64,000 nucleotides of DNA, taken from NCBI RefSeq assembly GCF_013149295.1, contig NZ_JABGCB010000010.1:62001-126000 (forward strand), read 5' to 3'. Position numbers and translations under genes: made by a program. The notes beneath the pieces were generated by a model. The model saw nothing but the letters and a program-made list of their open reading frames with translations. It had not been told where the DNA came from and made no database searches. Source of the stretch: Novosphingobium sp. SG751A. Lineage in GTDB: Bacteria; Pseudomonadota; Alphaproteobacteria; Sphingomonadales; Sphingomonadaceae. Shown here piece by piece: positions 39,073 to 49,644 of this stretch (its first letter is position 1; each line of letters begins with the position of its first letter).

Positions 39073-39136
39073 CGGCTTTGTCCCGTTCATCCGTTCCTCT
39101 CTTGAGGTAGAATGCGCGAGACGGCAAATGGTGGCG

Positions 39137-40060
39137 TCAGCCCTTTATCGGCGCGAAAGTATCGCATTTCGCCGGATCGCCGCTTTCCATTCCCCGTCGC
39201 AGCCATTCCATCCGCTGGGCTGAAGTGCCATGGGTAAAGGCGGCCTCGACCGGCGCGCGCCCTGCTGATTTCATCAGCGTATCATCACCGATCTGATGCG
39301 CTGCATTCAGCCCGCTTTCCATATCGCCCTTTTCCAGCCGGTCACGGTTGCGCGCGGCCCAAACCCCGGCATAACAATCGGCCTGAAGCTCCAGCCGGAC
39401 CGAAAGCGGGTTGGCGGCATCGGGATTGCGCTCCTGCTGCGCCTGAACCTTGGCCGATGTGCCCAGCAGGCTCTGGATATGATGGCCATATTCATGGGCG
39501 ATCACGTAATCGCGCGCGAACTGGCCGGTTGCGCCCAGTTCGGTGTCCATTTGGCGATAGAAATCGGTGTCGAGATAAATTCCATGATCGGCAGGGCAAT
39601 AAAACGGTCCCATCGCGCTTTGCGCCGCGCCGCAGCCTGATGACCCGCGCGAAGAATAGAACACGAGGCGAGGGCGGGCGAAATTGTGCCCGCGCCCTTC
39701 GAACAATCCGCGCCATGTCTTGTTGAGCGAGGAGAGTGCGTTGCAGCTCTCCCGGCTTGCCGCATCCACGGTGCAACTGCTGGCCGCATCGCTGCCGCTG
39801 GCCACGGGGCGCTGCACAACGGGGGCGCCGATCTGGCCGCCGCCGGCAAGGCCAAGCACGCTGAGCGGGTTGAAGCCGAGCATCCATGCGCCAACCATCA
39901 GGACCGCAATCGTGCCGATCCCAAGGCCGCCGCCGCCCAGTTGCAGCCCCTGGCCACCCCCGCCAAAGCCGAAGCCGCCAAAGCCGCCCCCCAGACCACC
40001 GCCGCGTCCGCGCTGATCTTCGATGTCCACATCATTGGGGTCGAAATCGTCAAGCCGCAT
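39137..40060 (-). CDS. ypfJ: Neutral zinc metallopeptidase, YpfJ family
   Basis: A 307-residue protein with a Gly-rich N-terminal region (GGGLGGGFGGFGFGGGG), one membrane segment at about 48-66 (GIGTIAVLMVGAWMLGFNPL) and a C-terminal zinc-protease domain with HEYGHHIQSLLG (HExxH) and the downstream LELQADCYAGVWA glutamate ligand. It is a single-pass membrane metalloprotease of unknown substrate. Cys residues in the external part could pair. Confidence 0.9.
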   Translation of the reverse strand: MRLDDFDPNDVDIEDQRGRGGGLGGGFGGFGFGGGGQGLQLGGGGLGIGTIAVLMVGAWMLGFNPLSVLGLAGGGQIGAPVVQRPVASGSDAASSCTVDAASRESCNALSSLNKTWRGLFEGRGHNFARPRLVFYSSRGSSGCGAAQSAMGPFYCPADHGIYLDTDFYRQMDTELGATGQFARDYVIAHEYGHHIQSLLGTSAKVQAQQERNPDAANPLSVRLELQADCYAGVWAARNRDRLEKGDMESGLNAAHQIGDDTLMKSAGRAPVEAAFTHGTSAQRMEWLRRGMESGDPAKCDTFAPIKG

Positions 40061-40212
40061 GAAACTGTTCCTGTCCTCGCGCCCCTAGATCGGGATTTTC
40101 CCCCAGCCTTGCAAGCGCGCGATGATGCGTGGAGGCAACTTTCGGAATTTTCCCCATTTTGGCGTCATCGCCGGTCTTGCGGGGCAGGACGTTCTGTGTA
40201 GGCTGAGCCGCG

Positions 40213-41775
40213 ATGACACGAGGCCGAGTAGCGACAGACAGCAGGAGGCGGCGCAGCATTTTGCCGCCCGCGGTCGCGTTCCTGGCCGCTTTTTGCGCCA
40301 TGCCCGCCGCCGCCCGCACCGACAGCAAGAGCGAAAAGCAGATCGAGGCGCAATTGCTCGATCATATCCGCGTGCTGGCCAGCGATGATTTCGGCGGGCG
40401 CGAACCGGGCACCGATGGCGAGGCCAAGACCTTGCGCTATATCGGTCGGCAATTGTTCGAAATGGGGCTGGTTTCGGGCACGAATCAACCGGCCAACCCT
40501 TGGTATTCGCCCGTGAAACTGGTTGCGCGCGAACCGGCGGGCAGCGTGGCGCGTTTTTCGCGGCGGGGGCGCGTGCTGCCCTTTGATCAGGATCAGGCGC
40601 TGTTGCTGACCTCGGGGCGGCGTTCGCTGGTGCAGGGGGCGCCGCTCTATTTCGTGGGCCGGGGCAATGTGGTGCCGCCGCGCGCGGAGCTGGCAGGACG
40701 GGTGGCGCTGTTGCTCGACGATCAAGGTGGGCTGGGGGCAAGGGAGGCACCCTATGGACCTGATGCTTCGCAGCGCCAGAATGCCTTGCTGGCGGGCGGG
40801 GCGGCGGCCGTGGTCACGGTGCTGGATGGTCAGCGCACGCTGAACGGCGTGGCAGAGCGGCGGCGGCGTCAGGGCTATGCGCTGGCCAGCGAGGCGCTGG
40901 GCGGCGATATGGAAGGTTTCCTCTCGCCCGAGGGGCTGGAGCAGGCGTTGGCGGGCGTGCCGGACAATCTGGCCAGCCTGAGGCGTGAGGTGGATAAGCC
41001 TGACTTTGCGCCCCATCTGCTCGACGTTTCGGCCAGTTTTGAGGCGACCACGCGTGAAACCACCATTCGCACGCACAATCTGATCGGCCGCATTCCGGGG
41101 CGTAAACCGGGGGCAGGGGCGGTGCTGCTGCTGGCCCATTGGGACCATTTCGGCCAATGCGCCAGCCCGCCTGCCGAACATCTGATCTGCAACGGCGCGG
41201 TGGACAATGCCAGTGGGGTTGCCGCCTTGCTGGAAGTATCACGGCGGTTGGTGAAGGTGCCGGGCGGGATGGAGCGCGATGTCATTGTGCTGTTTACCAC
41301 CGGCGAGGAAATCGGCCTGCTGGGCGCGGAGGCTTTTGCGGAAAATCCGCCTTTGCCGCTGAAAAATATCGTGGCTGCGTTCAACATCGATTCGGTGGCG
41401 ATTGCGCCTGCCGGAACGCCGGTGGGAATCGTGGGGCGCGGGATGACCGTGCTGGACACAGGCATCGCGACGGTGGCGCGTGAACAGAAGCGCAAGCTGT
41501 CGATGTCGGATGAGCCCAATCGTTATATCCGCCGTCAGGATGGCTGGGCGCTGATGTCGCATGATCTGCCCGCCGTGATGGCGACCAGCGCCTATGGCGA
41601 TCTGGGGCGGCTCGAAAAATATTTCGACAGCGATTATCACCGTCCCCAAGACGTGGTGAAGCCGGGCCTCGAATTGGGCGGGGCGGCCGAAGATGTGGCT
41701 TTCCATGTCGCATTGGTGCAGTATTTTGCCGATACCAAACGCTTTCCGGCTACGGTGGTAACAGGAACTCGCTGA
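40213..41775 (+). CDS. M28 family aminopeptidase, exported
   Basis: A 520-residue exported protein with a basic signal peptide followed by LPPAVAFLAAFCAMPAAA. The M28 zinc ligands are visible: AHWDHFG (His), CNGAVDNASGVAALLE (Asp), TTGEEIGLLGAEAFAENPP (Glu pair), NIDSV (Asp) and YHRPQDVV (His). A middle region (LLDDQGGLGAREAPYG to FLSPEGLEQALA) resembles a PA domain. It should cleave N-terminal residues from peptides in the periplasm or outside. Confidence 0.9.
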   Translation: MTRGRVATDSRRRRSILPPAVAFLAAFCAMPAAARTDSKSEKQIEAQLLDHIRVLASDDFGGREPGTDGEAKTLRYIGRQLFEMGLVSGTNQPANPWYSPVKLVAREPAGSVARFSRRGRVLPFDQDQALLLTSGRRSLVQGAPLYFVGRGNVVPPRAELAGRVALLLDDQGGLGAREAPYGPDASQRQNALLAGGAAAVVTVLDGQRTLNGVAERRRRQGYALASEALGGDMEGFLSPEGLEQALAGVPDNLASLRREVDKPDFAPHLLDVSASFEATTRETTIRTHNLIGRIPGRKPGAGAVLLLAHWDHFGQCASPPAEHLICNGAVDNASGVAALLEVSRRLVKVPGGMERDVIVLFTTGEEIGLLGAEAFAENPPLPLKNIVAAFNIDSVAIAPAGTPVGIVGRGMTVLDTGIATVAREQKRKLSMSDEPNRYIRRQDGWALMSHDLPAVMATSAYGDLGRLEKYFDSDYHRPQDVVKPGLELGGAAEDVAFHVALVQYFADTKRFPATVVTGTR

Positions 41776-41868
41776 ACCTTTCGCAGCCTTGAACGGGTGG
41801 TTCATTGACGGCCCATCGGGCCGGGCATATCCATGGCAAGTCGTAACCTGCGACGATGGAGGGATTGT

Positions 41869-42189
41869 ATGAAAAAGCTGCTTTTGCCGATGGCTCTGAT
41901 GGCTCTGGTTGCGTTGCCCGCCAGCGCACAAGCTGAACAGTGCCGCAACGCCAAGGGTCAGTTCGCCAAGTGCGGTACGCCCGGCGCGATGCCGTCCAAG
42001 CCCAAAGCCGGGCCTGCGATGAAGCCCGCCGCGCCCGCCATGAAACCTGCTGCGCCAGCGATGAAGCCCGCCGCCCCTGCCATGAAGCCTGCCGTCCCGG
42101 CGATGAAGCCTGCCGCGCCCGCCATGGCCCCGGCCAAGAAGGCGCCGTGCAAGGACGCCAAGGGCAAATTTATCAAATGTGCGGCCTAA
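41869..42189 (+). CDS. Exported low-complexity protein with AMKPAAP repeats
   Basis: A 106-residue protein with signal peptide MKKLLLPMALMALVALPASAQA. The mature part has an N-terminal module CRNAKGQFAKCG, five near-perfect copies of the heptapeptide AMKPA[AV]P plus a degenerate sixth copy, then a C-terminal module CKDAKGKFIKCAA of the same design (C-x2-AKG-x-F-x-K-C). No function is known for such proteins. The repeated DNA is 21-bp units at about 42016-42138 with synonymous differences, so selection at protein level is likely. AGGGATTGT precedes the start. Confidence 0.72.
   Translation: MKKLLLPMALMALVALPASAQAEQCRNAKGQFAKCGTPGAMPSKPKAGPAMKPAAPAMKPAAPAMKPAAPAMKPAVPAMKPAAPAMAPAKKAPCKDAKGKFIKCAA
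42016..42138 (+). repeat. 21-bp tandem repeat coding AMKPAAP units
   Basis: Five near-identical 21-bp units encode the heptapeptide AMKPA[AV]P; a partial sixth differs. Units alternate GCG ATG and GCC ATG, showing they diverge synonymously. Confidence 0.7.
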
Positions 42190-42219
42190 ACGGTTGACGC
42201 ATCCGGGACGGGATTGAGG

Positions 42220-42258
42220 CAGCGCGTCGGGTCATCCGCCCGGCGCGCTGTTTTGCTT
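42220..42258 (+). terminator. Rho-independent terminator
   Basis: CAGCGCGTCGGG (42220-42231) pairs with CCCGGCGCGCTG (42239-42250) with one G-U pair, followed by TTTTGCTTT. It ends the AMKPAAP-repeat gene transcript. Confidence 0.83.
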
Positions 42259-42400
42259 TGAAATTGCCGGTTTTTAATGGCTTTGGTCAAAAATATATGG
42301 TGAATTGTTAACCAGTGTTGGTCATCCTTTTTAATCAGTAGTTATACGAATCATTGCCCAACGAAACGTGTCGCCGTCGCTCGGGGGAAAAGAGGTTGCC

Positions 42401-43265
42401 ATGAAGTTTTATCTCGCCACCTCATTCATTTTTCCGCGCTCGCTGCGGATGCGGATTTTCTTCCTGTGCTTTGTCGCCACCCATGTGCCGCTGCTGACTT
42501 ATACGGTCTGGGGGCTGGCCACGGGGCGGATCGCGGCGGCGGCTTTCTGGCTTTTGCTGACGGCAACGGCGGTGGGCACGGTGCTGGCTCTGCTGGGCAT
42601 CGGGGCCTTGCTGGCGCCGATTGAGAAGCTGGCCGATGCGCTAGACACGCAGGATGAGGAAGAGGGCGGCGAGGGGGCGGTGGATCTGTCCCGCGCGCAG
42701 GATCTCATTCAACGGCTCTATAATGGCGTTCACCGCGCGCGTCGTTCGACCGACAAGACGATCCGCGATCTGGATGTGGCGGCGAATGAGGACATGCTGA
42801 CCGGCATCCTTAATCGGCGCGGTTTCATGAAGAAGGTCAATGCCTTGCCTGCATCGCAGCGCCACGGCTGCTTTGCCATTCTGGATATTGACCACTTCAA
42901 GCGGGTCAATGACGAAATGGGCCATGACGAGGGCGACCGGGTGCTGCGCGCGCTGGCCGGGCGTTTGTCGGAACAGACGCGGCGGGCCGATATTGTTGCG
43001 CGCTGGGGCGGCGAGGAATTCGTGGTCTTTTTCAACGGCGTGATTGAGACCGAGGCCTGCTGGGCGCTTGAGCGGATCGCATGGCGGATGCAGGGGGATC
43101 CGATTGGCCGGATCGATGATCGACCGATTACTTTTTCAGGCGGTGTGTGCCGCTGGGTCGAGGGCGATCTGACCGGTTCACTCACCCATGCCGACGAGGC
43201 GCTTTACGAGGCAAAGCGCAATGGGCGCGATCAGGTCTGCACGGCGGTGGCGCTGACGCCCGCAC

Positions 43266-43270
<5 letters not shown>
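42401..43270 (+). CDS. Membrane diguanylate cyclase (GGDEF)
   Basis: A 289-residue protein with two membrane helices at about 16-65, a short HAMP-like or coiled linker, then a GGDEF domain with active-site RWGGEEFVVFF. The RRAD motif lies five residues before GGEEF and is the RxxD allosteric I-site, implying product inhibition by c-di-GMP. LNRRGFMKKVN and LDIDHFKRVNDEMGH are intact cyclase motifs. AAAAGAGGTTGCC precedes the ATG. Its stop codon lies inside a short tandem repeat. Confidence 0.9.
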
Positions 43271-44909
<1,639 letters not shown>

Positions 44910-44914
44910 TAAGG

Positions 44915-45131
44915 TTTGCCTCCGGCGGGTAAAGGGCCTTGACCCTTTGCAATCCCATTATGGGGTGTTTCGCTGGTGAAGTTGGGCAATGTGTTAAAGC
45001 CTGCGGCGCGGAGAGCTTATGCTTGTGGCGCCGCAGGCTTTAAAATTTGAACGGAGCGTCCGACACCCAACGGCGAACCCGTGGCGCAACAAAGACAGTA
45101 ATGGGAGCGCGAGGGTCTAGACCCTCGCATT
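44915..45131 (+). repeat. Dispersed palindromic element, copy E
   Basis: M1 at 44915-44960 (TTTGCCTCCGGCGGG, AAAGGGCCTTGACCCTTTGC), M2 at 44996-45042 with arms AAAGCCTGCGGCGC and GGCGCCGCAGGCTTT, the conserved segment GTCCGACACCCAACGGCGAA at 45059-45078, and M3 at 45099-45131 with the exact 20-nt palindrome GCGAGGGTCTAGACCCTCGC (45109-45128). It fills the gap between guaB and the RsmB-type gene. Confidence 0.85.
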
Positions 45132-45172
45132 CAAACTTTCTTCAAAACCCCAAAAGGCGAAGCCCACCCGAC

Positions 45173-46351
45173 ATGACCCCCCAAGCCCGTGTTCAGGCCG
45201 CGATTGAGATCCTTGACGAGGTGATTGCGGCGGCGCGCAGGCAAGGCGCTCCGGCGGATCGAATCATCACCGAATGGTTCCGCACGCGCCGCTTTGCCGG
45301 CAGCAAGGATCGGCGGGCGGTGCGCGAACTGGTCTATGGGGCGATCCGCGCCTGCGGTCCGGTTCCGGCCGGCGGTCGTGCGGCCATGCTGCGTTTGGCG
45401 CAGGGGGACGCGGCGCTGAGCGCGCTGTTCGATGGCGGGCGTCATGCGCCTGCGCCGATTGATCCGCTGGAGGAGGTGGCGCTGGGCGGGGTAGCCCCGG
45501 ACTGGCTGGCGCAGCGTCTGGCGGCCGGCGGTGTTGCGGGGGCGGATGCTCTGGCCTTGCTTGACCGCGCGCCTTTGGATGTGCGCGTCAATGCGCTCAA
45601 GGCGGATCGCGCCTCGCTGGCCTTGCCGGAAAGTGGTGAGGCTTTGCTGGCCGCGCAAGGCTTGCGTTTTCCCGCCAATACCCCGGTTGAGGGCTGGGAC
45701 GCCTATACGCAAGGGCTGATCGAGGTGCAGGACGGCGGCTCGCAACTGGTGTGCGGCGCGGTCGAGGCGCAGCCGGGCGAGACGGTGATCGACCTTTGCG
45801 CCGGTGCGGGGGGCAAGACTTTGGCTCTGGCCGCAGTGATGGGCAATCGCGGGCGGCTGATCGCGTGTGATGTGGACCGGGCGCGGCTTTCGCGTTTGGC
45901 CCCGCGTGCCGAACGGGCTGGCGCGCTGATTGCCGAAACGATCCTGATGAACCCCAACCGTGAGGTGGAGGCTCTGGCCCCGCTGATGGGGCAGGCCGAC
46001 GCGGTGCTGATCGACGCACCTTGCAGCGGGACCGGCACATGGCGACGCAATCCCGAGGCGCGCTGGCGGCTGACCGAGGTTGAACTGGGGCGGATCGCGG
46101 GCATTCAGTCGCGGTTGCTCGATCTGGCGGTGGGGCTGATCAAGCCGGGCGGGCGGATCATTTTCGTCACCTGTTCGCTGTTGGACGAGGAGGGCGCGGA
46201 TCAGTTCGCCGCTTTCCTCGCCCGCTATCGCGCGATGTGCCCGGAGCCTATCGACATCGCGGCCGGTGAGAAACGCGGGCAAGGTATTCGCCTTACCCCG
46301 GCGCGAGACGCCACCGATGGCTTCTTTGTTGCGCGCGCCCGCTTGTTGTAA
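45173..46351 (+). CDS. RsmB/NOP2-type 16S rRNA m5C methyltransferase
   Basis: A 392-residue protein with an N-terminal NusB-like RNA-binding domain (about 1-110) and a SAM methyltransferase domain: VIDLCAGAGGKTLALAAVMGN, ADAVLIDAPCSGTGTWRRNPE and IIFVTCSLLDEEGADQF. The DAPCSGTG and TCS motifs hold the two catalytic cysteines of RsmB-type enzymes. The start (MTPQARVQAAIEIL) is chosen because upstream sequence is repeat copy E. The exact rRNA site is inferred only from the family. Confidence 0.9.
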   Translation: MTPQARVQAAIEILDEVIAAARRQGAPADRIITEWFRTRRFAGSKDRRAVRELVYGAIRACGPVPAGGRAAMLRLAQGDAALSALFDGGRHAPAPIDPLEEVALGGVAPDWLAQRLAAGGVAGADALALLDRAPLDVRVNALKADRASLALPESGEALLAAQGLRFPANTPVEGWDAYTQGLIEVQDGGSQLVCGAVEAQPGETVIDLCAGAGGKTLALAAVMGNRGRLIACDVDRARLSRLAPRAERAGALIAETILMNPNREVEALAPLMGQADAVLIDAPCSGTGTWRRNPEARWRLTEVELGRIAGIQSRLLDLAVGLIKPGGRIIFVTCSLLDEEGADQFAAFLARYRAMCPEPIDIAAGEKRGQGIRLTPARDATDGFFVARARLL

Positions 46352-46438
46352 GCGCAAGCCTTTGGTAGCAAGATTGTCATGTTCGAAGCCTCCCCTGATA
46401 TTCGGCGGTTTCGCCCCGTTTCGGCCAAGGAAATAGTC

Positions 46439-46951
46439 ATGCGTTTTGCCCCCGTCTCGGCTGCCCTCTCTCTGGCTCTGGCGGTGGCGGCAAGCAGCAG
46501 TCATTCGGCCCCGGTCGAGGTGCTGGACCCGCGCGCGGCGGTGCTGGAGGAAGCGGGGCGCGTGGCCCTGAACGCGGGCGAGGTGGACAAGGCCACCGAT
46601 GCCTATGAGGCTGCGCTGGCGATCCAGCCGGGATCAAGCCGGATCACAATCTCTTTGGCACAGGCCGCCCGGATGCAGGGGATGCAGGGCAAGGCGCTGC
46701 ATTATTACCGTACCGTGCTGAGCCGCGACCCGCAGAATATCGACGCCATGGGCGGCGAGGGCGAGACGCTGGCCGAAAAGGGCGCGGTGGAAAAGGCGCG
46801 CGAAAATCTGGCCAAGATCGAAAGCATGGGCGGCAAGGGCAGCGAGGCGGCGAACCGTCTGGCCGCCGCAATCGCCAAGGGCGCGCTGCCCGGCGCCAAA
46901 GTGGCCAGCACGGCCGATGTTGCCGCCAAGCCGACCCTTCAGGCCAATTAA
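46439..46951 (+). CDS. Exported TPR protein
   Basis: A 170-residue protein with signal peptide MRFAPVSAALSLALAVAASSSHSA. TPR-like helices follow: AGRVALNAGEVDKATDAYEAALAIQPGS, ISLAQAARMQGMQGKALHYYRTVLSRDPQ and GETLAEKGAVEKARENLAKIESMG. Such proteins scaffold other envelope proteins; partner unknown. AAGGAAATA precedes the ATG at 46439. Its stop overlaps the convergent rppH stop. Confidence 0.78.
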   Translation: MRFAPVSAALSLALAVAASSSHSAPVEVLDPRAAVLEEAGRVALNAGEVDKATDAYEAALAIQPGSSRITISLAQAARMQGMQGKALHYYRTVLSRDPQNIDAMGGEGETLAEKGAVEKARENLAKIESMGGKGSEAANRLAAAIAKGALPGAKVASTADVAAKPTLQAN

Positions 46952-47448
46952 ATAAGCGCGCGGAATTCTTCCAGCACGGCGCGATAGACGCGCTTTTTGA
47001 ACGGTACGATCAATTCGGGCAGGTGATCGGCCTCGGCCCATTTCCATGCGTTGAATTCGGCCGGATTATGCGCGTTCAGGTCGATGTCATCGTCATGGCC
47101 GTTAAAGCGCATCAGGAACCAGTGCTGACGCTGGCCGCGATATTTGCCCTTCCACAGCTTGCCGATCAGGTGATCGGGCAGATCGTAGAGCAATTCCTCG
47201 CGCGTTTGGGCCAGAATTGTCGCATGAGCCTCGCCCACGCCGGTTTCTTCGGCCAATTCGCGAAAGGCGGCGGCGCGCAATTCCTCGCCGGGGTCGATTC
47301 CGCCCTGAGGCATCTGCCAGAAATCGCCTTCGCCATCGACTGTGCTCTCGCGCTGATCGATTCGGCGACCGACGAAAACCCGGCCATGGGCATTCACCAG
47401 CATCACGCCAACGCAGGGACGATAGGGCAGGGAAGCAAGATCGGTCAT
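46948..47448 (-). CDS. rppH: RNA pyrophosphohydrolase
   Basis: A 166-residue Nudix hydrolase. It begins SLPYRPCVGVMLVNAHGRVFVGRRID, and the Nudix box is QGGIDPGEELRAAAFRELAEETGV with the GELREET-type glutamates. QMPQGGIDPGE and YDLPDHL are typical of RppH, as is W...RGQRQHWFLMRF. It removes pyrophosphate from 5' ends of mRNA to trigger decay. It converges on the TPR gene with stop codons overlapping. Confidence 0.92.
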   Translation of the reverse strand: MTDLASLPYRPCVGVMLVNAHGRVFVGRRIDQRESTVDGEGDFWQMPQGGIDPGEELRAAAFRELAEETGVGEAHATILAQTREELLYDLPDHLIGKLWKGKYRGQRQHWFLMRFNGHDDDIDLNAHNPAEFNAWKWAEADHLPELIVPFKKRVYRAVLEEFRALI

Positions 47449-47751
47449 GGGTTTAGGCAGGCTTTCATTGTTGCAGGGCGGCAGGATAGTCGTCTTGGCC
47501 GCGCCTTCAAAGGGGAAAAGGTAGGGGCGCGGGGCAATAGAATCGCGATTGCCGCTTGACTAGAGCCCGCAACAGGTTTTGGGCAATTGGGACAGGTCCG
47601 TGCGCATGGCGGCGTTAAGGGTTGTCGGCTGGAACGATGCGTTTTTGTGCTGACAGTTTTTCTCGATTGCACATGCGACGCCGCCGCGCCAAGGGCGATT
47701 ACCTTCGGCGCGAAAGCAGCAGCGGTTCGGGCCGGGTATGGAAGGACGATG
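47449..47751. other. Intergenic region between rppH and korA, no gene seen
   Basis: A 303-nt region lies between the divergent rppH and korA genes. It must contain their promoters. I see no conserved repeat module, tRNA or convincing small ORF; CAATAGAATCGCGATTG near 47538 is a weak imperfect palindrome. Confidence 0.35.
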
Positions 47752-49632
47752 ATGGCTACTGTTCTGGAAGCGGGCGCGAACGAAGGGCGTTCGACTGACA
47801 ACACACCCGAAGCGGTGGTGGTGCGTTTTGCGGGCGATTCGGGCGACGGCATGCAGTTGACGGGCGGGCAGTTCACGCTCTCGACCGCGCTGGCGGGCAA
47901 TGATCTTGCCACGTTCCCCGACTTTCCGGCGGAAATTCGCGCGCCTCAGGGCACGCTGTTCGGCGTTTCGGCCTTCCAGATCAATTTCGGCAGCACCGAG
48001 ATTTCGACCGCAGGCGATCAGCCCGACGTGCTGGTGGCGATGAACCCGGCGGCGCTGAAGACCAACGTGGGCCAGTTGAAGGCCGGCGGCCTGATCATCG
48101 CCGACTCGGGCGAGTTCAACAAGCGCAACCTGGAAAAGGCCAAGTATGAGAGCAACCCGCTCGAAGACGGCAGCCTGGCCAAGTGGAACCTGCTGGCTTT
48201 CGACATTTCCAAGCTGACCATGGAATCGGTGAAGCCCTTCGGCCTTGGCAACAAGGAAGCGCTGCGCTGCAAGAACATGTGGACGCTGGGTCTGGCGCTG
48301 TGGATGTTCGACCGTCCGCGCCAGCCTCTGATCGACTGGCTCAACACCAAGTTTGCCAAGAACAAGGTGCTGGCCGACGCCAATATCGCCGCGCTGAACG
48401 CTGGCCATGCCTATGGCGAGACGGCCGAAATCGGCGGTCAGGTCAAGAAGCTGCATATCGAGGCGGCGCCCCAGACGCCGGGCCTCTATCGCACGATCAC
48501 GGGCGCGGATGCCATCAGCCTTGGTCTGATCGCGGGCGCGCAATTGGCGGAACTGCCGCTGTTCTTTGGCGGCTATCCGATCACGCCCGCTTCGGCGATC
48601 CTGCATAATCTGGCCAAGCTGAAAGAGTTTGGCGTCACCACCTTCCAGGCCGAAGATGAAATCGCCGCTGTCGCCAGCGCGATTGGCGCTTCCTATGCCG
48701 GTTCGCTGGGCGTTACGTCTTCGTCGGGTCCGGGCATCGCGCTCAAGACCGAGGCCATCGGCCTTGCGGTGATGACCGAACTGCCGCTGGTGATCGTGAA
48801 CTCGCAGCGTGGCGGCCCCTCGACCGGCCTGCCCACCAAGACCGAGCAGTCGGACCTGTATCAGGCGGTTTATGGCCGCAATGGCGATACGCCGCTGCCC
48901 GTAATTGCCGCGCGTTCGCCTGCCGATGCGTTTGACTGCGCGATTGAGGCCTGCCGTCTGGCGGTGCAGTTCATGACGCCGGTGATGCTGCTGACCGATG
49001 GCTATATCGGCAATGCGGCCGAACCGTGGAAGGTGCCTGACCCTGAGAGCTTCACGCCGTTCCCGGCCAAGTTCCTCGAGGAAAACAACAATCCCGATGG
49101 CAAGGTTCTGCCCTATAAGCGCGACGAAAACGGCGTGCGTCCGTGGATCAAGCCGGGCACGCCCGACCTGATGCATCGTATCGGCGGCATCGAGAAGGCG
49201 CCCGACACCGGCGACCTCGATTACTCGCCCGCCACGCACCAGTTGCAGACCGACGCCCGCAAGGCCAAGGTCGATGGCATCGCCAACCACATCCCCGCGC
49301 AGGAAGTGTCGCAGGGTACGCAGAGCGGCAAGCTGGCGCTGGTCGGCTGGGGCAGCACTTATGGCGCGATCCATCAGGCCGTGCGCCGCGCCCGCGCCAA
49401 GGGGTTGGACGTTTCGCACATCCATATCCGCCATATCTGGCCGATGCCTGCCAATCTGGGCGATTTGCTGCGCGGCTATGACAAGATCATCGTGCCCGAA
49501 ATGAACACGGGCCAGCTCAAGACCGTGCTGCGCGATCAGTATCTGGTCGATGCGCGTCCGCTGAACAAGGTTTCCGGCCAGCCCTTCACCATCGCGGAAA
49601 TCGAAGCCGCGATTGAAGCTGCTCTGGCGTAA
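47752..49632 (+). CDS. korA: 2-oxoglutarate/2-oxoacid:ferredoxin oxidoreductase, fused gamma-alpha subunit
   Basis: A 626-residue subunit. Residues up to about 200 form the gamma domain (VRFAGDSGDGMQLTGGQFT, VLVAMNPAALKTN), and the rest the alpha pyrimidine-binding domain ([40 protein letters not shown]). This is the fused form of the KorA/PorA type. GGAAGG lies 6 nt before the ATG at 47752, so an ATG one codon upstream is less likely. It works with KorB to oxidise a 2-oxoacid (probably 2-oxoglutarate) to its CoA thioester with ferredoxin. Confidence 0.93.
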   Translation: MATVLEAGANEGRSTDNTPEAVVVRFAGDSGDGMQLTGGQFTLSTALAGNDLATFPDFPAEIRAPQGTLFGVSAFQINFGSTEISTAGDQPDVLVAMNPAALKTNVGQLKAGGLIIADSGEFNKRNLEKAKYESNPLEDGSLAKWNLLAFDISKLTMESVKPFGLGNKEALRCKNMWTLGLALWMFDRPRQPLIDWLNTKFAKNKVLADANIAALNAGHAYGETAEIGGQVKKLHIEAAPQTPGLYRTITGADAISLGLIAGAQLAELPLFFGGYPITPASAILHNLAKLKEFGVTTFQAEDEIAAVASAIGASYAGSLGVTSSSGPGIALKTEAIGLAVMTELPLVIVNSQRGGPSTGLPTKTEQSDLYQAVYGRNGDTPLPVIAARSPADAFDCAIEACRLAVQFMTPVMLLTDGYIGNAAEPWKVPDPESFTPFPAKFLEENNNPDGKVLPYKRDENGVRPWIKPGTPDLMHRIGGIEKAPDTGDLDYSPATHQLQTDARKAKVDGIANHIPAQEVSQGTQSGKLALVGWGSTYGAIHQAVRRARAKGLDVSHIHIRHIWPMPANLGDLLRGYDKIIVPEMNTGQLKTVLRDQYLVDARPLNKVSGQPFTIAEIEAAIEAALA

Positions 49633-49644
49633 GGGGTAAGAACG

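Noticed and set aside
38291..39127. A hidden sdhB after sdhA
   Set aside because: No frame here has ferredoxin-type cysteine motifs; the region holds a repeat and an unrelated minus-strand gene.
45047..45172. Upstream extension of the RsmB-type gene
   Set aside because: It would translate repeat copy E; the N-terminal domain starts at 45173.
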